DNA of 64,000 nt from Verrucomicrobiia bacterium (GTDB lineage Bacteria; Verrucomicrobiota; Verrucomicrobiia; Palsa-1439). Below are positions 1-11,200 of this stretch, piece by piece. Position numbers and translations under genes: made by a program. The notes beneath the pieces are model-generated. The model saw nothing but the letters and a program-made list of their open reading frames with translations, had not been told where the DNA came from and did not search any database. Location of the stretch: contig JAJVHY010000010.1 in assembly GCA_022072455.1 (NCBI GenBank), positions 34,606-98,605 of the forward strand, given 5' to 3'. Position 1 is the stretch's first letter. Each line of letters starts with the position of its first letter.

Positions 1-528
1 CAAGCCCCACGGCGCGCCTTCCGTCCGGCCGTCGCCCAGAAACACGCCTTCCACAAGATGCCGGCTGTCACAGGAAATACTGAACTGGCCACGAATCGTC
101 CACGGCACGGGCGCGGTGGCTACCACGTGGCGTTGGCGCGTGGCCAGATCGATCCGGCTGACTTCGAGCACGTCCTGCCGGCGGACCGTCGCGTAGACAG
201 CTGTTCCATCCGGGCTGAGACAGGCGTTGACGAAGGCGTCCCGCATTTTGGGAAATGTGTGGAGGTTGGCGCGCACTTCATACTCAATGATCGGCTCGAT
301 GCTGAAATTGTCGGTCGTATCGCACAGCCAAAGCCCGCCCGGCTGGCGGCCGTCGTCGCTCGGTTGCCGCCAGAACGTGAAGCGCTGCGAATCCGGCGTC
401 CACGAGTTGCAGTCCATGTAAACGTTTTCGCTCGAGCGCGAATTGTCCGTGGCGATCTGGACGACCTTGAGTCCCGGCGGACTGGCCGGCGTGATGAACT
501 CGTCGCGCTCCCGGGCTTCGCGGATCAT
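1..528 (-). CDS. Beta-propeller protein, oligogalacturonate-lyase/TolB-like (partial)
   Basis: The frame stays open from an ATG at 528 to the left edge, so only about the first 176 residues are visible and the C-terminus is missing. The visible part has repeated strand-turn units of the type LWLCDTTDNF and ACLSPDGTAVYATV. These resemble WD40-like or TolB-type propeller blades, as found in oligogalacturonate lyases. There is no signal peptide. The ATG overlaps the stop of the upstream GH20 gene (ATGA, 4-nt overlap), so it is the last visible gene of the glycan operon and is probably translationally coupled. A role in acting on or sensing sugar fragments is inference; another propeller protein is possible. 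Confidence 0.6.
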   Translation of the reverse strand, partial: MIREARERDEFITPASPPGLKVVQIATDNSRSSENVYMDCNSWTPDSQRFTFWRQPSDDGRQPGGLWLCDTTDNFSIEPIIEYEVRANLHTFPKMRDAFVNACLSPDGTAVYATVRRQDVLEVSRIDLATRQRHVVATAPVPWTIRGQFSISCDSRHLVEGVFLGDGRTEGAPWGL

Positions 529-1991
529 CGCGGGTCTCCTGCGGGCAGGCTGGCTTTCTGGAGGAACGACCACGGCGTGACCGGCTTGCCAGCCAACGCG
601 CCATCCACGTAACAGCCCCGGTAAACCTCAGCTCCCCGGTCCGCCCGCAACGCGCTGTCCTCCGCATCGGCGAAGAACGATTGCCAGCGTTTCATCCGCA
701 CGGAAACCAAGCCCCGCCAATCTTCGCCGCCGAGGTCGCCGGTCCTCCACTGCGGATTCCACGCGTAACCGGCACCGCCGTACAGGCCAACCAGTTGCCC
801 CGGCAGGTTGTTGCTCTCCCAGAGACAAATATTTGGACCGAGCACGTTCGGACTGTCTTGCGCGGCCTGACACCACAGCCGCGTGGCATCGAACGTTCCT
901 TGGAGGTGCAAACTGGAGTTGCCGGCGCCCATGATGAACGGTTGCTTGTCCGTCCCGGAATGGCGCGCGACCTTGGCACGAATGTCGTCTGCAGCGCGCC
1001 CAAAATACTGCCACGGCTCGATGATGATCTGCCGGCGCAACTCTGCCGGGATGTCGATGCCCTTGTGGTCGGCCCAACACCGCATTTGCAGGCGACGGTT
1101 GTGCCGGCGTCCCGTCTGCATCAGGATTTCGTGCATGCGGGCAACATGCCGGGCTGGCGTGTAATCGGCCGGGGCGGATGGCAACAGTTGCCAGCCGGCT
1201 TCGTCCAAACCTAAATGCACGACCGCTTCCACCGGGAGCACTGGTACGACTTCGTCGAGCATGGTGGACATCAACCGGTACAACTCCTCGCCGACGGCAA
1301 ACGAAGTGCCCTCATACATTCCCGGCGCGCCGCGCAAGGCCGGGAAGTGCTGGATGATCGAGCCGGCATGTCCCCACGCTTCGAGTTCCGGCACGATCGT
1401 GACATGTCGGCGCGCGGCGTAGATCACCAGTTCACCCAACTCTCGGACCGTGATCGCGTAGGGGTTCTCCTGGCCGCAGGGCAAGTTCTGGAAACGCAAC
1501 GAGCACAGATGATCGTCGTACAGATGCAGGTGCAGCGTGTTCAGCTTGAGTCGCGACAAGATCCGCACGACGCGCTTCAGATACGGCAGCGGCCACGTGG
1601 CGCGCCCCATGTCGACCATGAACCCGCGATAGGCGTACCGGGGCCAGTCTTCGATCTCCTGACACTCGATTTGGCGGTTGAACGCCAGCAGTTGCAGCAA
1701 CGTCTGCAGCCCGTAAAATATTCCCGCCGCATCCACCGCCGCCAACGTCCACTGCTTCTCGGTGAGCGCAAGCCGGTATCCCTCCGGTCGCGTGTCAGCC
1801 GCCAGTCGCACCTGCAACGGCAAGCCGTCTTCCGCGACGACAATACCAGCGACCTCCAGCGCATCGTCCACAAACGCCAGCCGGTCCCGCTCGGTGACCG
1901 GTGCGTCACCGTCGACGTGCAGACGAATCCGGTCGGGCCGGGCGAAGCGGCTGCCTTGGTGGGTGATTCGTTGTGGGCAAGGGACTAGCAT
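525..1991 (-). CDS. Glycoside hydrolase family 20 (beta-N-acetylhexosaminidase-like)
   Basis: This 488-residue protein has a GH20 layout: an N-terminal alpha/beta domain (to about residue 115), then a TIM barrel starting near YRGFMVDMGRATWP, where strand 1 of the family begins. The H-x-G-x-D-E motif lies at residues 259-264 (HLGLDE); the Asp263-Glu264 pair corresponds to the catalytic dyad used in substrate-assisted hydrolysis of terminal GlcNAc or GalNAc. No signal peptide is seen, so the enzyme may act in the cytoplasm or leave by another route. The start overlaps the end of the GH116 gene by 7 nt. The context suggests trimming of an amino-sugar-containing glycan; the exact substrate cannot be read from sequence. 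Confidence 0.85.
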   Translation of the reverse strand: MLVPCPQRITHQGSRFARPDRIRLHVDGDAPVTERDRLAFVDDALEVAGIVVAEDGLPLQVRLAADTRPEGYRLALTEKQWTLAAVDAAGIFYGLQTLLQLLAFNRQIECQEIEDWPRYAYRGFMVDMGRATWPLPYLKRVVRILSRLKLNTLHLHLYDDHLCSLRFQNLPCGQENPYAITVRELGELVIYAARRHVTIVPELEAWGHAGSIIQHFPALRGAPGMYEGTSFAVGEELYRLMSTMLDEVVPVLPVEAVVHLGLDEAGWQLLPSAPADYTPARHVARMHEILMQTGRRHNRRLQMRCWADHKGIDIPAELRRQIIIEPWQYFGRAADDIRAKVARHSGTDKQPFIMGAGNSSLHLQGTFDATRLWCQAAQDSPNVLGPNICLWESNNLPGQLVGLYGGAGYAWNPQWRTGDLGGEDWRGLVSVRMKRWQSFFADAEDSALRADRGAEVYRGCYVDGALAGKPVTPWSFLQKASLPAGDPR

Positions 1992-4456
1992 TCGATTGTC
2001 GCCTCCCGGACCGCCAAGCTGCCGCCGAGAACTTCCAGTCGGACGGTGTTTCCCTCGATGTGGCAGAGCCCCCAGCCATCACCGGTCGCCCAGAAATGTG
2101 TCCCCGGTCGCGCGGCGAAGGTCATTCGTTTTGCGACCGCATCGTAGTGGCAACCGGCCCACGCTTGGACCGCACCCCACGCCGCCATTGCGCGGACATA
2201 ATGGTGACCGCACTCAGCTTCGTCGAATGGGTTGCGTTTCCGGCCATCGTACCGCTCACGGATGTCGCGCACGACGTTCACCGCTTCGGTCTCGTAGCCT
2301 TCCCACAACAAGTGCGCGGCGAGGGCATGCTCGAAGCCGGTCATGGTCTCGCCAAAATAGGGAAACGGTTTCGTCAGCCGCTTGCCGGGCGGATAGTGGG
2401 CCATCACCAACGCCCGCTCGTCGCCGAGGGCGAACCCCCGGTACGGATTGCATTGGTCCGGTCGGCGGACGTTCTGATCCAAAATCGTTCGGAGCGTGGT
2501 TTGGATTTTCGTCACGTCGGCGAGATGGCCCAAACCGACAGTGTGGGCGAGCCATTGCCCGACGAGTTGGTCGATCAAGCAGCCGTCGCCCAACTGGAAA
2601 TCAGGTGTGTCCGGCTGCGTTCCCGAAAGTTCCGGATTCGCCAAACCCGGTAAGACTTTCGCCCACGATCCCGGCAGGCGAATCTCGTGCCGGTAGTAGT
2701 GACCGTTGAAAAGTTTCGCGTCGAGGTAGCCTCGTCCTTGCTCGTAAAGCCGGTGACACTCGGTGGCAAAAGCCGTCTCGCCGAGATGACGGGCCATCTC
2801 TTCCACCGCCCGCAGCGCGCCCAAGTACCAGAATCCCATCAGCGGGTTCGGCCCGTAATACTCGACGTCCATGGTGTTGTGCTGACAACCTTCCATCACG
2901 CCGTCCCGGTTCGCATCCCAACCGCCCGGCTGCCAGCAAAACTCGAGTGCCCGGCGCACCTTGGGCCAGAGCCGCCGCAGGAAGCCGTCATCGCCGGCCA
3001 GCCGCCATTCCCGGTACAACTTAATCAGGCATCCCAACTGACCGTCGGCTGCGGCGAACCCGAATTGCTGCGCGTTGACAAGCGGCTGATGAATCCGAAA
3101 ATTCATGAAGCCGTCGTCGCGCGTCGCGTGGAGAAACTCCAACTCGCGCATGTCCCGCGCCACCGAGCCGAAGAGAAACGGCGTCGTCATCTCGTAATTC
3201 CACACGTGGGTGCAGCTGCCGTGGCAACTACCGCCATGGTCGTGGCAGCCTTCGAAGCCGTAGAAATGTCCATCGGCCGTGCGAAAACAGGTCTGAGTTC
3301 GCAGCGTACTCAGGTTGAACAGCGCGGCTTCTTTCAGCGGCACCGGCAAGTCGCTTTTCAGGAACGAGTCGACGAAAGCGAGCGACTCCCGCTCCAGGCT
3401 GGCGAGTTGCGGGGCGATGGCGACGGCCGCTGCCCAAGCATCCGCCGATTGCGTCGTGTACCAGTTGCCAACGATCTCGCCGAGATTGGGGAGCGAACTG
3501 AAAACACCGGTCTGGGCGTTCCACACGCGGCGGTTGGGGAAATGCCAGGTGATCAGAAACGTGAAACTCGTCGCCTCACCGGCGGCGAGTTCACGCTCCA
3601 AGCACAACGATGCCATCGGCATGTCCCCGCCGGGACTGCGCTCGTCCAGCCGGCCATCATCGAGAAAATCGTCCCAGAAATCGAGCCGCGCACCGCCCCA
3701 CCGGCCCCCGCCCCAGTTGGTCCGGTAGGTCAGCTCACCGGCGTCGGGAGTGCTCAACGCCATGCTGCCCCATGCTTCCGCCTGTGTGTCGGCGGCGGTG
3801 GTGTCGAGGAAAACGCCGCGTAGTCCGTCGGCCTTCCGGTACGTGTTGCGGTTACCGGCGACGGTGACGAGCCGGGGTTTGCCGTCCCAGCCGATCTTGG
3901 TTTGCGCACCGTCGCAGCCGACGAAGTTGGGCAAGTTGGCGCAGACGGATACGTGCATGGTGGTGGCTGCGGTGTTGCGGATCTGAACCCGCAGCACAGC
4001 CACCGGTAACCCGCTCTTGCCGGTATCGGGCGGGACGAGTGGGTTGAATGCTTGGAGCACGACCGCAGCCGGCACCGTGGGATCGGAGAGCTCGACCTGA
4101 CCAAACGGGTACGCAGCCAGAAACCGGCTGTGTTGAAACCGAGGCAACCCGTGCCATGGGCAAGGCGTTCCCAGACTGCCTTCATATTCCGTAACGGGAA
4201 TTGGTCCTTCGAGTAACCGGCCCACGCAGCCGACCGGGCCGGCAATGCGCAGGGCGAGACAAGCCGGTCCGAGATTATCGCTGGCGGGGTTGAACCCTTT
4301 GGCCGGGCGGTTCATCAACTCGAAATCTTGTAGCTGGCCGCGCCCGCCCAACGACAGCGTGCCGGTGCCGATGCCGCCGATGGGCATGGCAACACGCACG
4401 CTGTGCTCACCTTCATAGGCACGCAGAACTGGCCAAGTGCTGGTGGTGCTGGCCAT
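1985..4456 (-). CDS. Glycoside hydrolase family 116 (GBA2-like beta-glucosidase/xylosidase)
   Basis: From the ATG at 4456 this is 823 residues. The frame extends upstream, but that part overlaps the preceding gene; the chosen ATG shares one base with that gene's stop (TAATG). Near the N-terminus GGIGTGTLSLGGRGQLQDFE is typical of GH116/DUF608 proteins, followed by a beta-sandwich and an alpha-helical barrel. FEGCHDHGGSCHGSCTHVWN (from residue 401) carries Glu402, the likely nucleophile, and HNTMDVEYYGPNP carries Asp530, the likely acid/base, by analogy with characterised archaeal members. The family cleaves beta-glucosides, beta-xylosides or glucosylceramide. No signal peptide is seen. The operon context argues for plant- or algal-type glycans rather than lipid, but this is inference. 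Confidence 0.85.
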   Translation of the reverse strand: MASTTSTWPVLRAYEGEHSVRVAMPIGGIGTGTLSLGGRGQLQDFELMNRPAKGFNPASDNLGPACLALRIAGPVGCVGRLLEGPIPVTEYEGSLGTPCPWHGLPRFQHSRFLAAYPFGQVELSDPTVPAAVVLQAFNPLVPPDTGKSGLPVAVLRVQIRNTAATTMHVSVCANLPNFVGCDGAQTKIGWDGKPRLVTVAGNRNTYRKADGLRGVFLDTTAADTQAEAWGSMALSTPDAGELTYRTNWGGGRWGGARLDFWDDFLDDGRLDERSPGGDMPMASLCLERELAAGEATSFTFLITWHFPNRRVWNAQTGVFSSLPNLGEIVGNWYTTQSADAWAAAVAIAPQLASLERESLAFVDSFLKSDLPVPLKEAALFNLSTLRTQTCFRTADGHFYGFEGCHDHGGSCHGSCTHVWNYEMTTPFLFGSVARDMRELEFLHATRDDGFMNFRIHQPLVNAQQFGFAAADGQLGCLIKLYREWRLAGDDGFLRRLWPKVRRALEFCWQPGGWDANRDGVMEGCQHNTMDVEYYGPNPLMGFWYLGALRAVEEMARHLGETAFATECHRLYEQGRGYLDAKLFNGHYYRHEIRLPGSWAKVLPGLANPELSGTQPDTPDFQLGDGCLIDQLVGQWLAHTVGLGHLADVTKIQTTLRTILDQNVRRPDQCNPYRGFALGDERALVMAHYPPGKRLTKPFPYFGETMTGFEHALAAHLLWEGYETEAVNVVRDIRERYDGRKRNPFDEAECGHHYVRAMAAWGAVQAWAGCHYDAVAKRMTFAARPGTHFWATGDGWGLCHIEGNTVRLEVLGGSLAVREATIEC

Positions 4457-5319
4457 TAGGGGTGGACAATCGTGCCGCGGAGTGGGTTGGCGGCAAGCAG
4501 GGCGGCGGTCGTGTTGGGAAAGGATGCGCCATTGAACCAGTAGCTGTGGAAACCGGCGCGGTCGTTGCGGATTCCCAGCCAGACTCGATTTGGCCCCGGC
4601 AAGAGCGCTTCTTTCAGAGGATAACCGGGCCAGGCCGCGACCAGATTCACGCCGTTGCAGTCCACGTTGTTGAACCACCGCGCGCTGCCATCGGTGAAGA
4701 CCGCATTGGCGCCGTCACCCTCCACCCCTTGGGAGCGATGGTTCGATGTGGCGTTGTCGGTATTGCCGCCGCCGATTGAGAACGCCTCGGTGACCTCCCA
4801 ATACGAGTGGTCGAGAGCGAGACAGGTCTGTTCCTGACCAATGGTGGCATCGGCGGTCAACAACTCCAGTCGGACGAAGTAGAAGTAATCGCTCCCGTAG
4901 ATGCTTGATAGCCGCAGGCTGGACGTAGGCGTTTTATAGTTCTGGGTGATGGGGGTACTGTTTTGGCCCAGCCGCCGGCTTCCGCGCGAGGGACAGCGAT
5001 CCACGTTTCCGCTCAGGTAGCGATTGGTTTTCAGGCTGCTGAACAAGTTGTTTTCCGCCCACGGCTCCCAGTCGGAGGGAAACACCGATTGCCCGCGCAC
5101 TGGTAGGTAACCGTCCTGATCGTCGGCGTACATGGTCATGGCCAGGGCGTTTTGCCGGAGATTGTTGAGACAGGCCGCGCGTCGGCCGCGTTCGCGCGCT
5201 GACTGCAACGCCGGCAACAACAGCGCGGCAAGTATCCCGATGATCGCGATCACCACGAGCAACTCAATCAGCGTAAAACCGGTGCGGCGCTGGGGGGGGT
5301 AGATCAAATGCGTTTGCAT
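4456..5319 (-). CDS. Prepilin-like protein with N-terminal cleavage/methylation motif
   Basis: A 287-residue protein beginning with a short charged leader and [20 protein letters not shown], the classic type IV prepilin peptidase site (cleavage after Gly, then methylated Phe) and hydrophobic stalk. The C-terminal part has [13 protein letters not shown], the signature of the H-X9-DG/DUF1559-like pseudopilins abundant in the PVC superphylum. The ATG at 5319 is preferred over an upstream one at 5388, because it places the cleavage site about 15 residues in, has a GGGTGAT stretch upstream, and avoids overlapping the previous gene. Proteins like this often sit in PVC glycan loci; their function is unproven. 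Assembly with a type II secretion or pilus-like machine is inferred. Confidence 0.85.
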   Translation of the reverse strand: MQTHLIYPPQRRTGFTLIELLVVIAIIGILAALLLPALQSARERGRRAACLNNLRQNALAMTMYADDQDGYLPVRGQSVFPSDWEPWAENNLFSSLKTNRYLSGNVDRCPSRGSRRLGQNSTPITQNYKTPTSSLRLSSIYGSDYFYFVRLELLTADATIGQEQTCLALDHSYWEVTEAFSIGGGNTDNATSNHRSQGVEGDGANAVFTDGSARWFNNVDCNGVNLVAAWPGYPLKEALLPGPNRVWLGIRNDRAGFHSYWFNGASFPNTTAALLAANPLRGTIVHP

Positions 5320-5332
5320 GGTATCACCCGCT

Positions 5333-8260
5333 TTACTGTTTCGCGGCCTCCTCAAGCGGCGGCACCGGCGCGGTCCACTCGTATTCATTCAACGTGGGCC
5401 GGTCGAGGAAATACTGCGGCACGCTGAGGTCGCGTTTGTTGAGCTGCGACTGGGCCAACTGGATGGGGTGAAGCTTGCCGGGTTCGCCCAGTAGGAAAAC
5501 CCGGACGCCCCATGCCGGCACTGCGAGCTTGAGCCGGCCAGCCGTGGTTTGTTCGAGCGTTTTCTCGGTCAACATCTCCCAAGCGATCTGGCCCGGTTTG
5601 GTCAGCGACGAATCGACGGTCACGTCGTATTCCGCCTCGGTCGAGTCATGGTTGATCACGACCACCATCAGCGTGCCGTCGGCAGTCACTCGCGGCAACA
5701 CCTCGAGGTTCATCGGCAACTGGCCCGCGCGGGTCAGTGTTACCGGTCGGGTGACACCGGCTTTGCGGGCAGGATAGCCGATCGCCTCCGCATAGGGCCG
5801 GTGAGCCTCATAGCTGTCCGGTATCTCACTCGGGAACGGGTTGCACGGTTCGGTGCTCCGATGGGCTTCCATCCGCGAGGAGATGGCGTGCAAGCTGACG
5901 CCCTCCCGCGTCCCGTACCAAACGGTCTGCGGAGTTTCGATCCCGACGATTTTGTCGCCCCACCACGCGATGGGCTTGGCGCGCCCGACCGGCTGCGCTT
6001 CGTCCACCTCGCCCCAAGTCACGACCGGATTTGTCGAACTCACTCCCGCGGCATACCGGATCGACGGCGGCGTGCGCATGTCGAGCGGACTTTGGGCGAT
6101 GCCCAGCACTTCCTTCGGCATCTCCGCCATGGCGGCGTCCAGCTCCCGCCAGACGTCCTCATCGCGAACGAGTTTACCGGCTTTGTCCCGGATCAGTTGG
6201 TACGAGGGGTCACGCACCGGTTGGCCACCGACCATTCCGTTGTTCGACGGAATCGGGCGCTGCGGCTTGCCGTCTGCGTCGAGCAGGAATTTCTCCGGCG
6301 TGCGGGCGTAAAGCCGAGCCCAGGCCCGCGGGTCATCGAAGTGATGCACCATGTTCCCTTGGAGCTTGAACGGGCCGTTCCAAGTATCGAACTGAAACGC
6401 CCACATGGCTTCCTCGGCGGTCTGGGTGCTCGGGTAAAACGCATTCTTATGTTTGCGCTCGATCTTCACGCCGAACGTCTGCTCCAGGAAATCGATCCGC
6501 CGGCCAGTGGCCACATCGATGGACAAGCTGTCGACGTTGGCGAAGACCGTGCCGCCATTCTTGACGAACTCCGCGATACGTTGGCGGAGGATCGGCGTGC
6601 TCCATTCCGCCCCGACCACGTACAGCACCTTGTAATCGGTGAGCTTCGTCTCGCCGAGTTCCAACTCCTCCTCGGTCAGCAGATGGTACGGCAACTGCAA
6701 GTTTTGGAACGCCTCGGCGGTCCAAGCGAAATCGTGCTTCGGGTATTGGAAGTAGCGGTAGAAGTAGCCTGTCGTGTCCGGCATCAGCAACGCGACCTGG
6801 GGGCGGACCGGCACGGACCGCGACAACAGGCCCGCGTAGTGGGTCTTCAGGAAATTCTGCCAGTAGGCGATCTGCTGGCGCTGCTTCTGGTCGCGCCCCC
6901 GGTACCGCGGACTGTAGAGCCAGTGATGCGTGCCATCGACGTTGTGTCCCATCATCCGGGCCAGCGCGCGGTCGAGGTCGTGCGGACCGTTGTACATGTC
7001 CCAGCCTTCCTGGCCGAAGTAGAACCAGATCCAGCCCATGACGGCGCTGTGGTGGCGCGGGGCGAGCCGGTCGGTGATGGCGTAGTTGAGATTCATCACC
7101 GGCGCTTCCGGCCAGCAGTGCTCCACGTTCACCACGGGCGACAACCGGTGATACCAATAGAAACTGTTCGCGTGCGCCTGGTTCGCGCCCGGCCAGATGA
7201 TGAAATGTTGCACGAACGGATAGCAGCTGATCCGGCCGCTCGTGCCGCGCTCATTCATGAGCCGCGTCGCTTCCTCGTTGGTGCGGCGGAAAAACTCCAG
7301 CGTGAAATACCGGTGGAAATCCACGAGCAACTTGTACCGTCCCGGCTCGCGGTACATCACTGTGTCCACTTCCGGCATCGTGGAAAACGCAACGGTGTTG
7401 GTCTGCTTGTTCTGAGCGGGCCGAAACCAATTCAGCGACACATGGACCGGCTCGACCTCGTCCCAACTCTTGAGCTGTTGCCCCGTCAACGCATTGTACG
7501 TCCGCCCATCCCGGTTGGTGTCTTCTCCCGGGGTCGCATCGCCGGCAAACCACACTTCCTTCAGAAACCGGCGGAACTCCTCCCGCATCGGCGGCCGGTA
7601 ATCCATCGCACACTCGCGCATGCCGACTTCGTCCCACGAACACGTCAGCCGGTGATCGCCGACCGTGAACAGATGTTTGCCGTAATGTTGCCCCATACCG
7701 GCGATCGCATTGACGCCATTCAGGAAATTGGTGACGCTGAAAAAGCTGCCGCACCCTTCCCGGTATTTCTTGCCTTCCTTCCCGTCGAACTGCACCGTCG
7801 GCGGCCCATTGTTGCCCCACAGCGTCTGGTCGATCGCGCCCAGCAGACCGCGGCTCTTGAGAAACGCGCCGACCATGAACGTGCTCGACAAGCCTTTGTA
7901 CGCGCAGTTGTAGCCCATGCGATTCCAGTCCTCCAAAATCGCCGCTTCGTACTGGAGGTTGATCGGCCGTGGGTCGAGTGCCGGGTCGTAAACTCCGTTC
8001 TTGGCCGTGCGGGCAAAATCCCCCTGCGCTTTCCAGTTCGCGCGCGCCACAAGGTTCGAGGTCTTCCTATCCACCTTGCCGACAAACGCCCGCGCCTCGC
8101 CGCCGAACGGTCCATCGTACGGCGTGATGGGCGGCTCCGGCAACTGCTTCCAGCGTTCATACAACGTGACCCGCCACGGCTCGACCCCCGGCAACAGCGG
8201 CTCACCGGCCCACGCGCCGGCAACCCCGAGGCTCAACCAAATCATCGCCAATGTCTTCAT
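5333..8260 (-). CDS. Secreted GH42-like glycosidase (putative beta-galactosidase-type)
   Basis: A 975-residue protein with a signal peptide ([18 protein letters not shown], then GEP). The first two thirds look like a TIM-barrel glycosidase. The section around [44 protein letters not shown], then [36 protein letters not shown], looks like the glutamine-amidotransferase-like trimerisation domain of GH42 enzymes. The C-terminal region is beta-rich. I could not assign the two catalytic glutamates with confidence, so the family call is by architecture. The start codon overlaps the stop of the upstream 1766-residue gene (ATGA). The protein is probably periplasmic or extracellular and supplies oligosaccharides to the other enzymes of the operon. 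Confidence 0.6.
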   Translation of the reverse strand: MKTLAMIWLSLGVAGAWAGEPLLPGVEPWRVTLYERWKQLPEPPITPYDGPFGGEARAFVGKVDRKTSNLVARANWKAQGDFARTAKNGVYDPALDPRPINLQYEAAILEDWNRMGYNCAYKGLSSTFMVGAFLKSRGLLGAIDQTLWGNNGPPTVQFDGKEGKKYREGCGSFFSVTNFLNGVNAIAGMGQHYGKHLFTVGDHRLTCSWDEVGMRECAMDYRPPMREEFRRFLKEVWFAGDATPGEDTNRDGRTYNALTGQQLKSWDEVEPVHVSLNWFRPAQNKQTNTVAFSTMPEVDTVMYREPGRYKLLVDFHRYFTLEFFRRTNEEATRLMNERGTSGRISCYPFVQHFIIWPGANQAHANSFYWYHRLSPVVNVEHCWPEAPVMNLNYAITDRLAPRHHSAVMGWIWFYFGQEGWDMYNGPHDLDRALARMMGHNVDGTHHWLYSPRYRGRDQKQRQQIAYWQNFLKTHYAGLLSRSVPVRPQVALLMPDTTGYFYRYFQYPKHDFAWTAEAFQNLQLPYHLLTEEELELGETKLTDYKVLYVVGAEWSTPILRQRIAEFVKNGGTVFANVDSLSIDVATGRRIDFLEQTFGVKIERKHKNAFYPSTQTAEEAMWAFQFDTWNGPFKLQGNMVHHFDDPRAWARLYARTPEKFLLDADGKPQRPIPSNNGMVGGQPVRDPSYQLIRDKAGKLVRDEDVWRELDAAMAEMPKEVLGIAQSPLDMRTPPSIRYAAGVSSTNPVVTWGEVDEAQPVGRAKPIAWWGDKIVGIETPQTVWYGTREGVSLHAISSRMEAHRSTEPCNPFPSEIPDSYEAHRPYAEAIGYPARKAGVTRPVTLTRAGQLPMNLEVLPRVTADGTLMVVVINHDSTEAEYDVTVDSSLTKPGQIAWEMLTEKTLEQTTAGRLKLAVPAWGVRVFLLGEPGKLHPIQLAQSQLNKRDLSVPQYFLDRPTLNEYEWTAPVPPLEEAAKQ

Positions 8261-11200
8261 AAATGATCCTCCAGCCCGTACGCCTCGATCTCCGCCAGTC
8301 GCACATGCCCGTCGCCGCTACCGGCCCAGTAATAGATCAGGCTATCGGCCTCGACCGGGTCGAACGTGAACAGCGTGTACGGGCTTTGGTTGTTCGTCAC
8401 CGCGCCCAGCAGTTTCACGCCGGCTTTCGTCTTGGCGAACACCGCAAATTTCTTCGTGTACCGCTCCGGTGTGGCCGGGTCCTGATAGACCGCGACGGCG
8501 CTCAACTTCCGCCGCGACTTGAACGTCATCACCAATTCCGCGTGATCGCTGAAAATCCCCTGCGGCAGCGGCTTGCCGGTCCACGACGTTTCCTGATTGG
8601 CCAATTGGCCGTCCGTGAGCATCGCGGCCGGCGTCACAATGCGCGGCGGCGTCTGGCTCAGCCCACTCGCCTTGGCGATATGCGCCACCCACGGTATCAC
8701 CTGGCTGACTTTGATCTCGTCCCCGCTCAGCAAGTTGCCGGACCGAAATCGCACTTGCGCCAACGCCGTGCGTTCCACCGTGACGCCGGGCTCGGGTTTG
8801 ACCACCAACCGGCCGCGAGTGCTACCGGCGGGCGGGCGAAACGCCACCGTGCGCTCCTCCCAACCCACGGAAGTCGGCAGACTCACCTCAAACGGCTTCG
8901 TCCCCTCGCCAAACTCGACGCGCACCGTGATGCCGGTCGGACTGACGCTCGCGGCCTTCGCGAACAAGCTCAACACATACGTCGCATCCGCCTCACAGGT
9001 GAAATCCTCGGTCTTCGCCAACACCTCGGCCACTTTGGCCGCGCGTTCAAGAGTGCTGGCCGGCTTGCCGACCCACGGTTCAAGCTGCTTCTCCGGCACG
9101 CTGGCCAACGACTCCGCCAACCACCGGCGCGCCCACTGCTCGTCGCTCTCCGCCAAGTTGAACGGATTGAAATCCGTCGCGCGCACCACTGCGCCGGTCG
9201 CGTTGAGCCACAAGACCTGCCCGCTGTCCGTCCCAACGATCAGCCCTGCGCCGGTCGGATTCGCAAGCACCACCGCCGGCAAACTCGGCAGTCGCGTCCA
9301 AAACCGCGGCTGCAAATTCGCATCCAAGCCCACCAACTCTTTGTCCCACGTGCCCGCCACGACGGTCTCGCCGACCGCCCACGCGCCCTTGATCGCGCCC
9401 GTGACCGGCACCGGCAGCAGCGCGCCGGTATCAAGATCCAGCAACGTCCCATCGAGCAACGCCTGCCGTTCGCCGACCGGTTGTGCCCGCGTGATCTTGG
9501 CCGGCAACGCATTCGACCGCACCACCTGCCCGGTCATATCCAACACCACCAACCGCGGCGCAGCGCCGGCATCGCAGGCCAGAATCCGGTCGCCAAAGAA
9601 TCCGCACGCGGTGTCGCGAACCAACACGCCCCGGTATTGCCACAGCACCTCGCCCGTCGCCGCGTCCAACAACCGCAGCGCCGGTACCTCGTAGCTGTGC
9701 ACCTGCGCGCCGTACATCCGTTCCCGGTACGTCGCGACCAAGACGCGTTTCCCATCCGGTGACACCGCCTGCACCGTCGCCCGGCAAGGCTTCAGGAAAT
9801 CGCGTTCATCGCGAATCTCACCGGAAAAATCCCGCACCCAAATCGTCTGTCCGTTCCCATCGAGCCGCAACACGCGCCCCTCGCCGCTGACGTAAAGATT
9901 GTCACCGTGCGCCACGAGCGTTTCCGCCGCTTTGCCGCGCAGTTGCCACAACGGCTTGAGATCGCTCCCGCGGAAGACCAGCCGGTCGCGCCACCGTTGC
10001 ACGAACCGCCCCGGTCCCAACGGCGTGACGCTGCCCAGCACGTCCGGGTAACGTTCCACGATCGCCCCGGTCGCCGTGTTCACTTGGAACAATCCGCAAC
10101 CGGAAATCTGCGTCCCAGCCAACGACACAAGCAACCGCTCACCGGCATCGACTGGCACGACCCCGGCAATCGGTGTTCCAAATCCGTCCTGCTGGTAATC
10201 CGGCAAGGGCTGCCGCGTCGCCGAGCCCGTTGACGCAGCGGTAACAGTCGTCGTGTCCGACTTCGCCGGTGGCTCAGCCGGTTGCGCGAGCCAAGCCGTA
10301 CCGGCGGTCACACCGGCGGCGTCGGCGACCTGCATCGTCAACGCGTCATACCGGGGCGCGAAGCCGTCGCGCACCAATTGGATCAACGCGCCACCGGGAC
10401 CGGGACAGAATTCCGTGGCCGGTTGGCCGACGATGCCGTGGAGGTCTGCGATCAGCCGGTTGTCTGCCGGTGAGCCGATCAAGATCACGTCGCGGAACAC
10501 GGCAAAGCGCGGGCCAGGTTGTTCGTAGCCCGACTCCGGATTTTCGTAGTCGCCGTCCCCGCGCGTGGTCAATCCGCGGCGCGTGGCGAAGACTTCGCCG
10601 CGCGTGACACGCTGCCACAAGGCTTCGTCCTCCGCACTGCGCCGCCACCGCAACGGCAGGTCGGCGATGGCGCGCGGATCAAGCCGGCGCACCTCGCAGG
10701 TCTTGCCGGCGCGACGCAGGGCGGCGGCGACCGGCTCGGCGTAGCTGTCCGGTTGGCCTTCGTCGAGGACGATCGTGAACGAGTTCTTTTCCTGGAGAAA
10801 CCGGCGGATCTCGGCGCTGCGCCGTGCGAGCACTTTGCCGGTGGCGACGGTGATCGGTGGTCGCGCCGCGACCGGCAAGTCTGCGCGGGCTTCGCGGCCG
10901 GTCACCAATTCTTGAGCGGTGACCGTCCACCGGCCCGCCGCCAGATTGCGTCCCATCGCCAACTCGACCGACTGGTTCGGTCCGGCCGCGCGGTACACGC
11001 GCTTGGTCTCGCGGCCCGCCGGGTCGCGGAGCACGAGTTCGAACGGCAACGCATCTGCGAACGGCTGCCCGGCATCGTCGAGCACACGCGGCGCAATGCG
11101 CAACACGTCGGCGGTCAACGTGAGTTCCAGTTTCACGTCGCGCACCGGGCGCTCGGTGCGGAGTAGGATGTGACCTTCGGACCGGCGGAAGTCCACGGGA

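Noticed and set aside
5549..8266. A 905-residue plus-strand open frame
   Set aside because: It lies antisense to the secreted GH42-like gene, has no domains, and is His/Arg/Asp-rich as antisense frames of GC-rich genes are.
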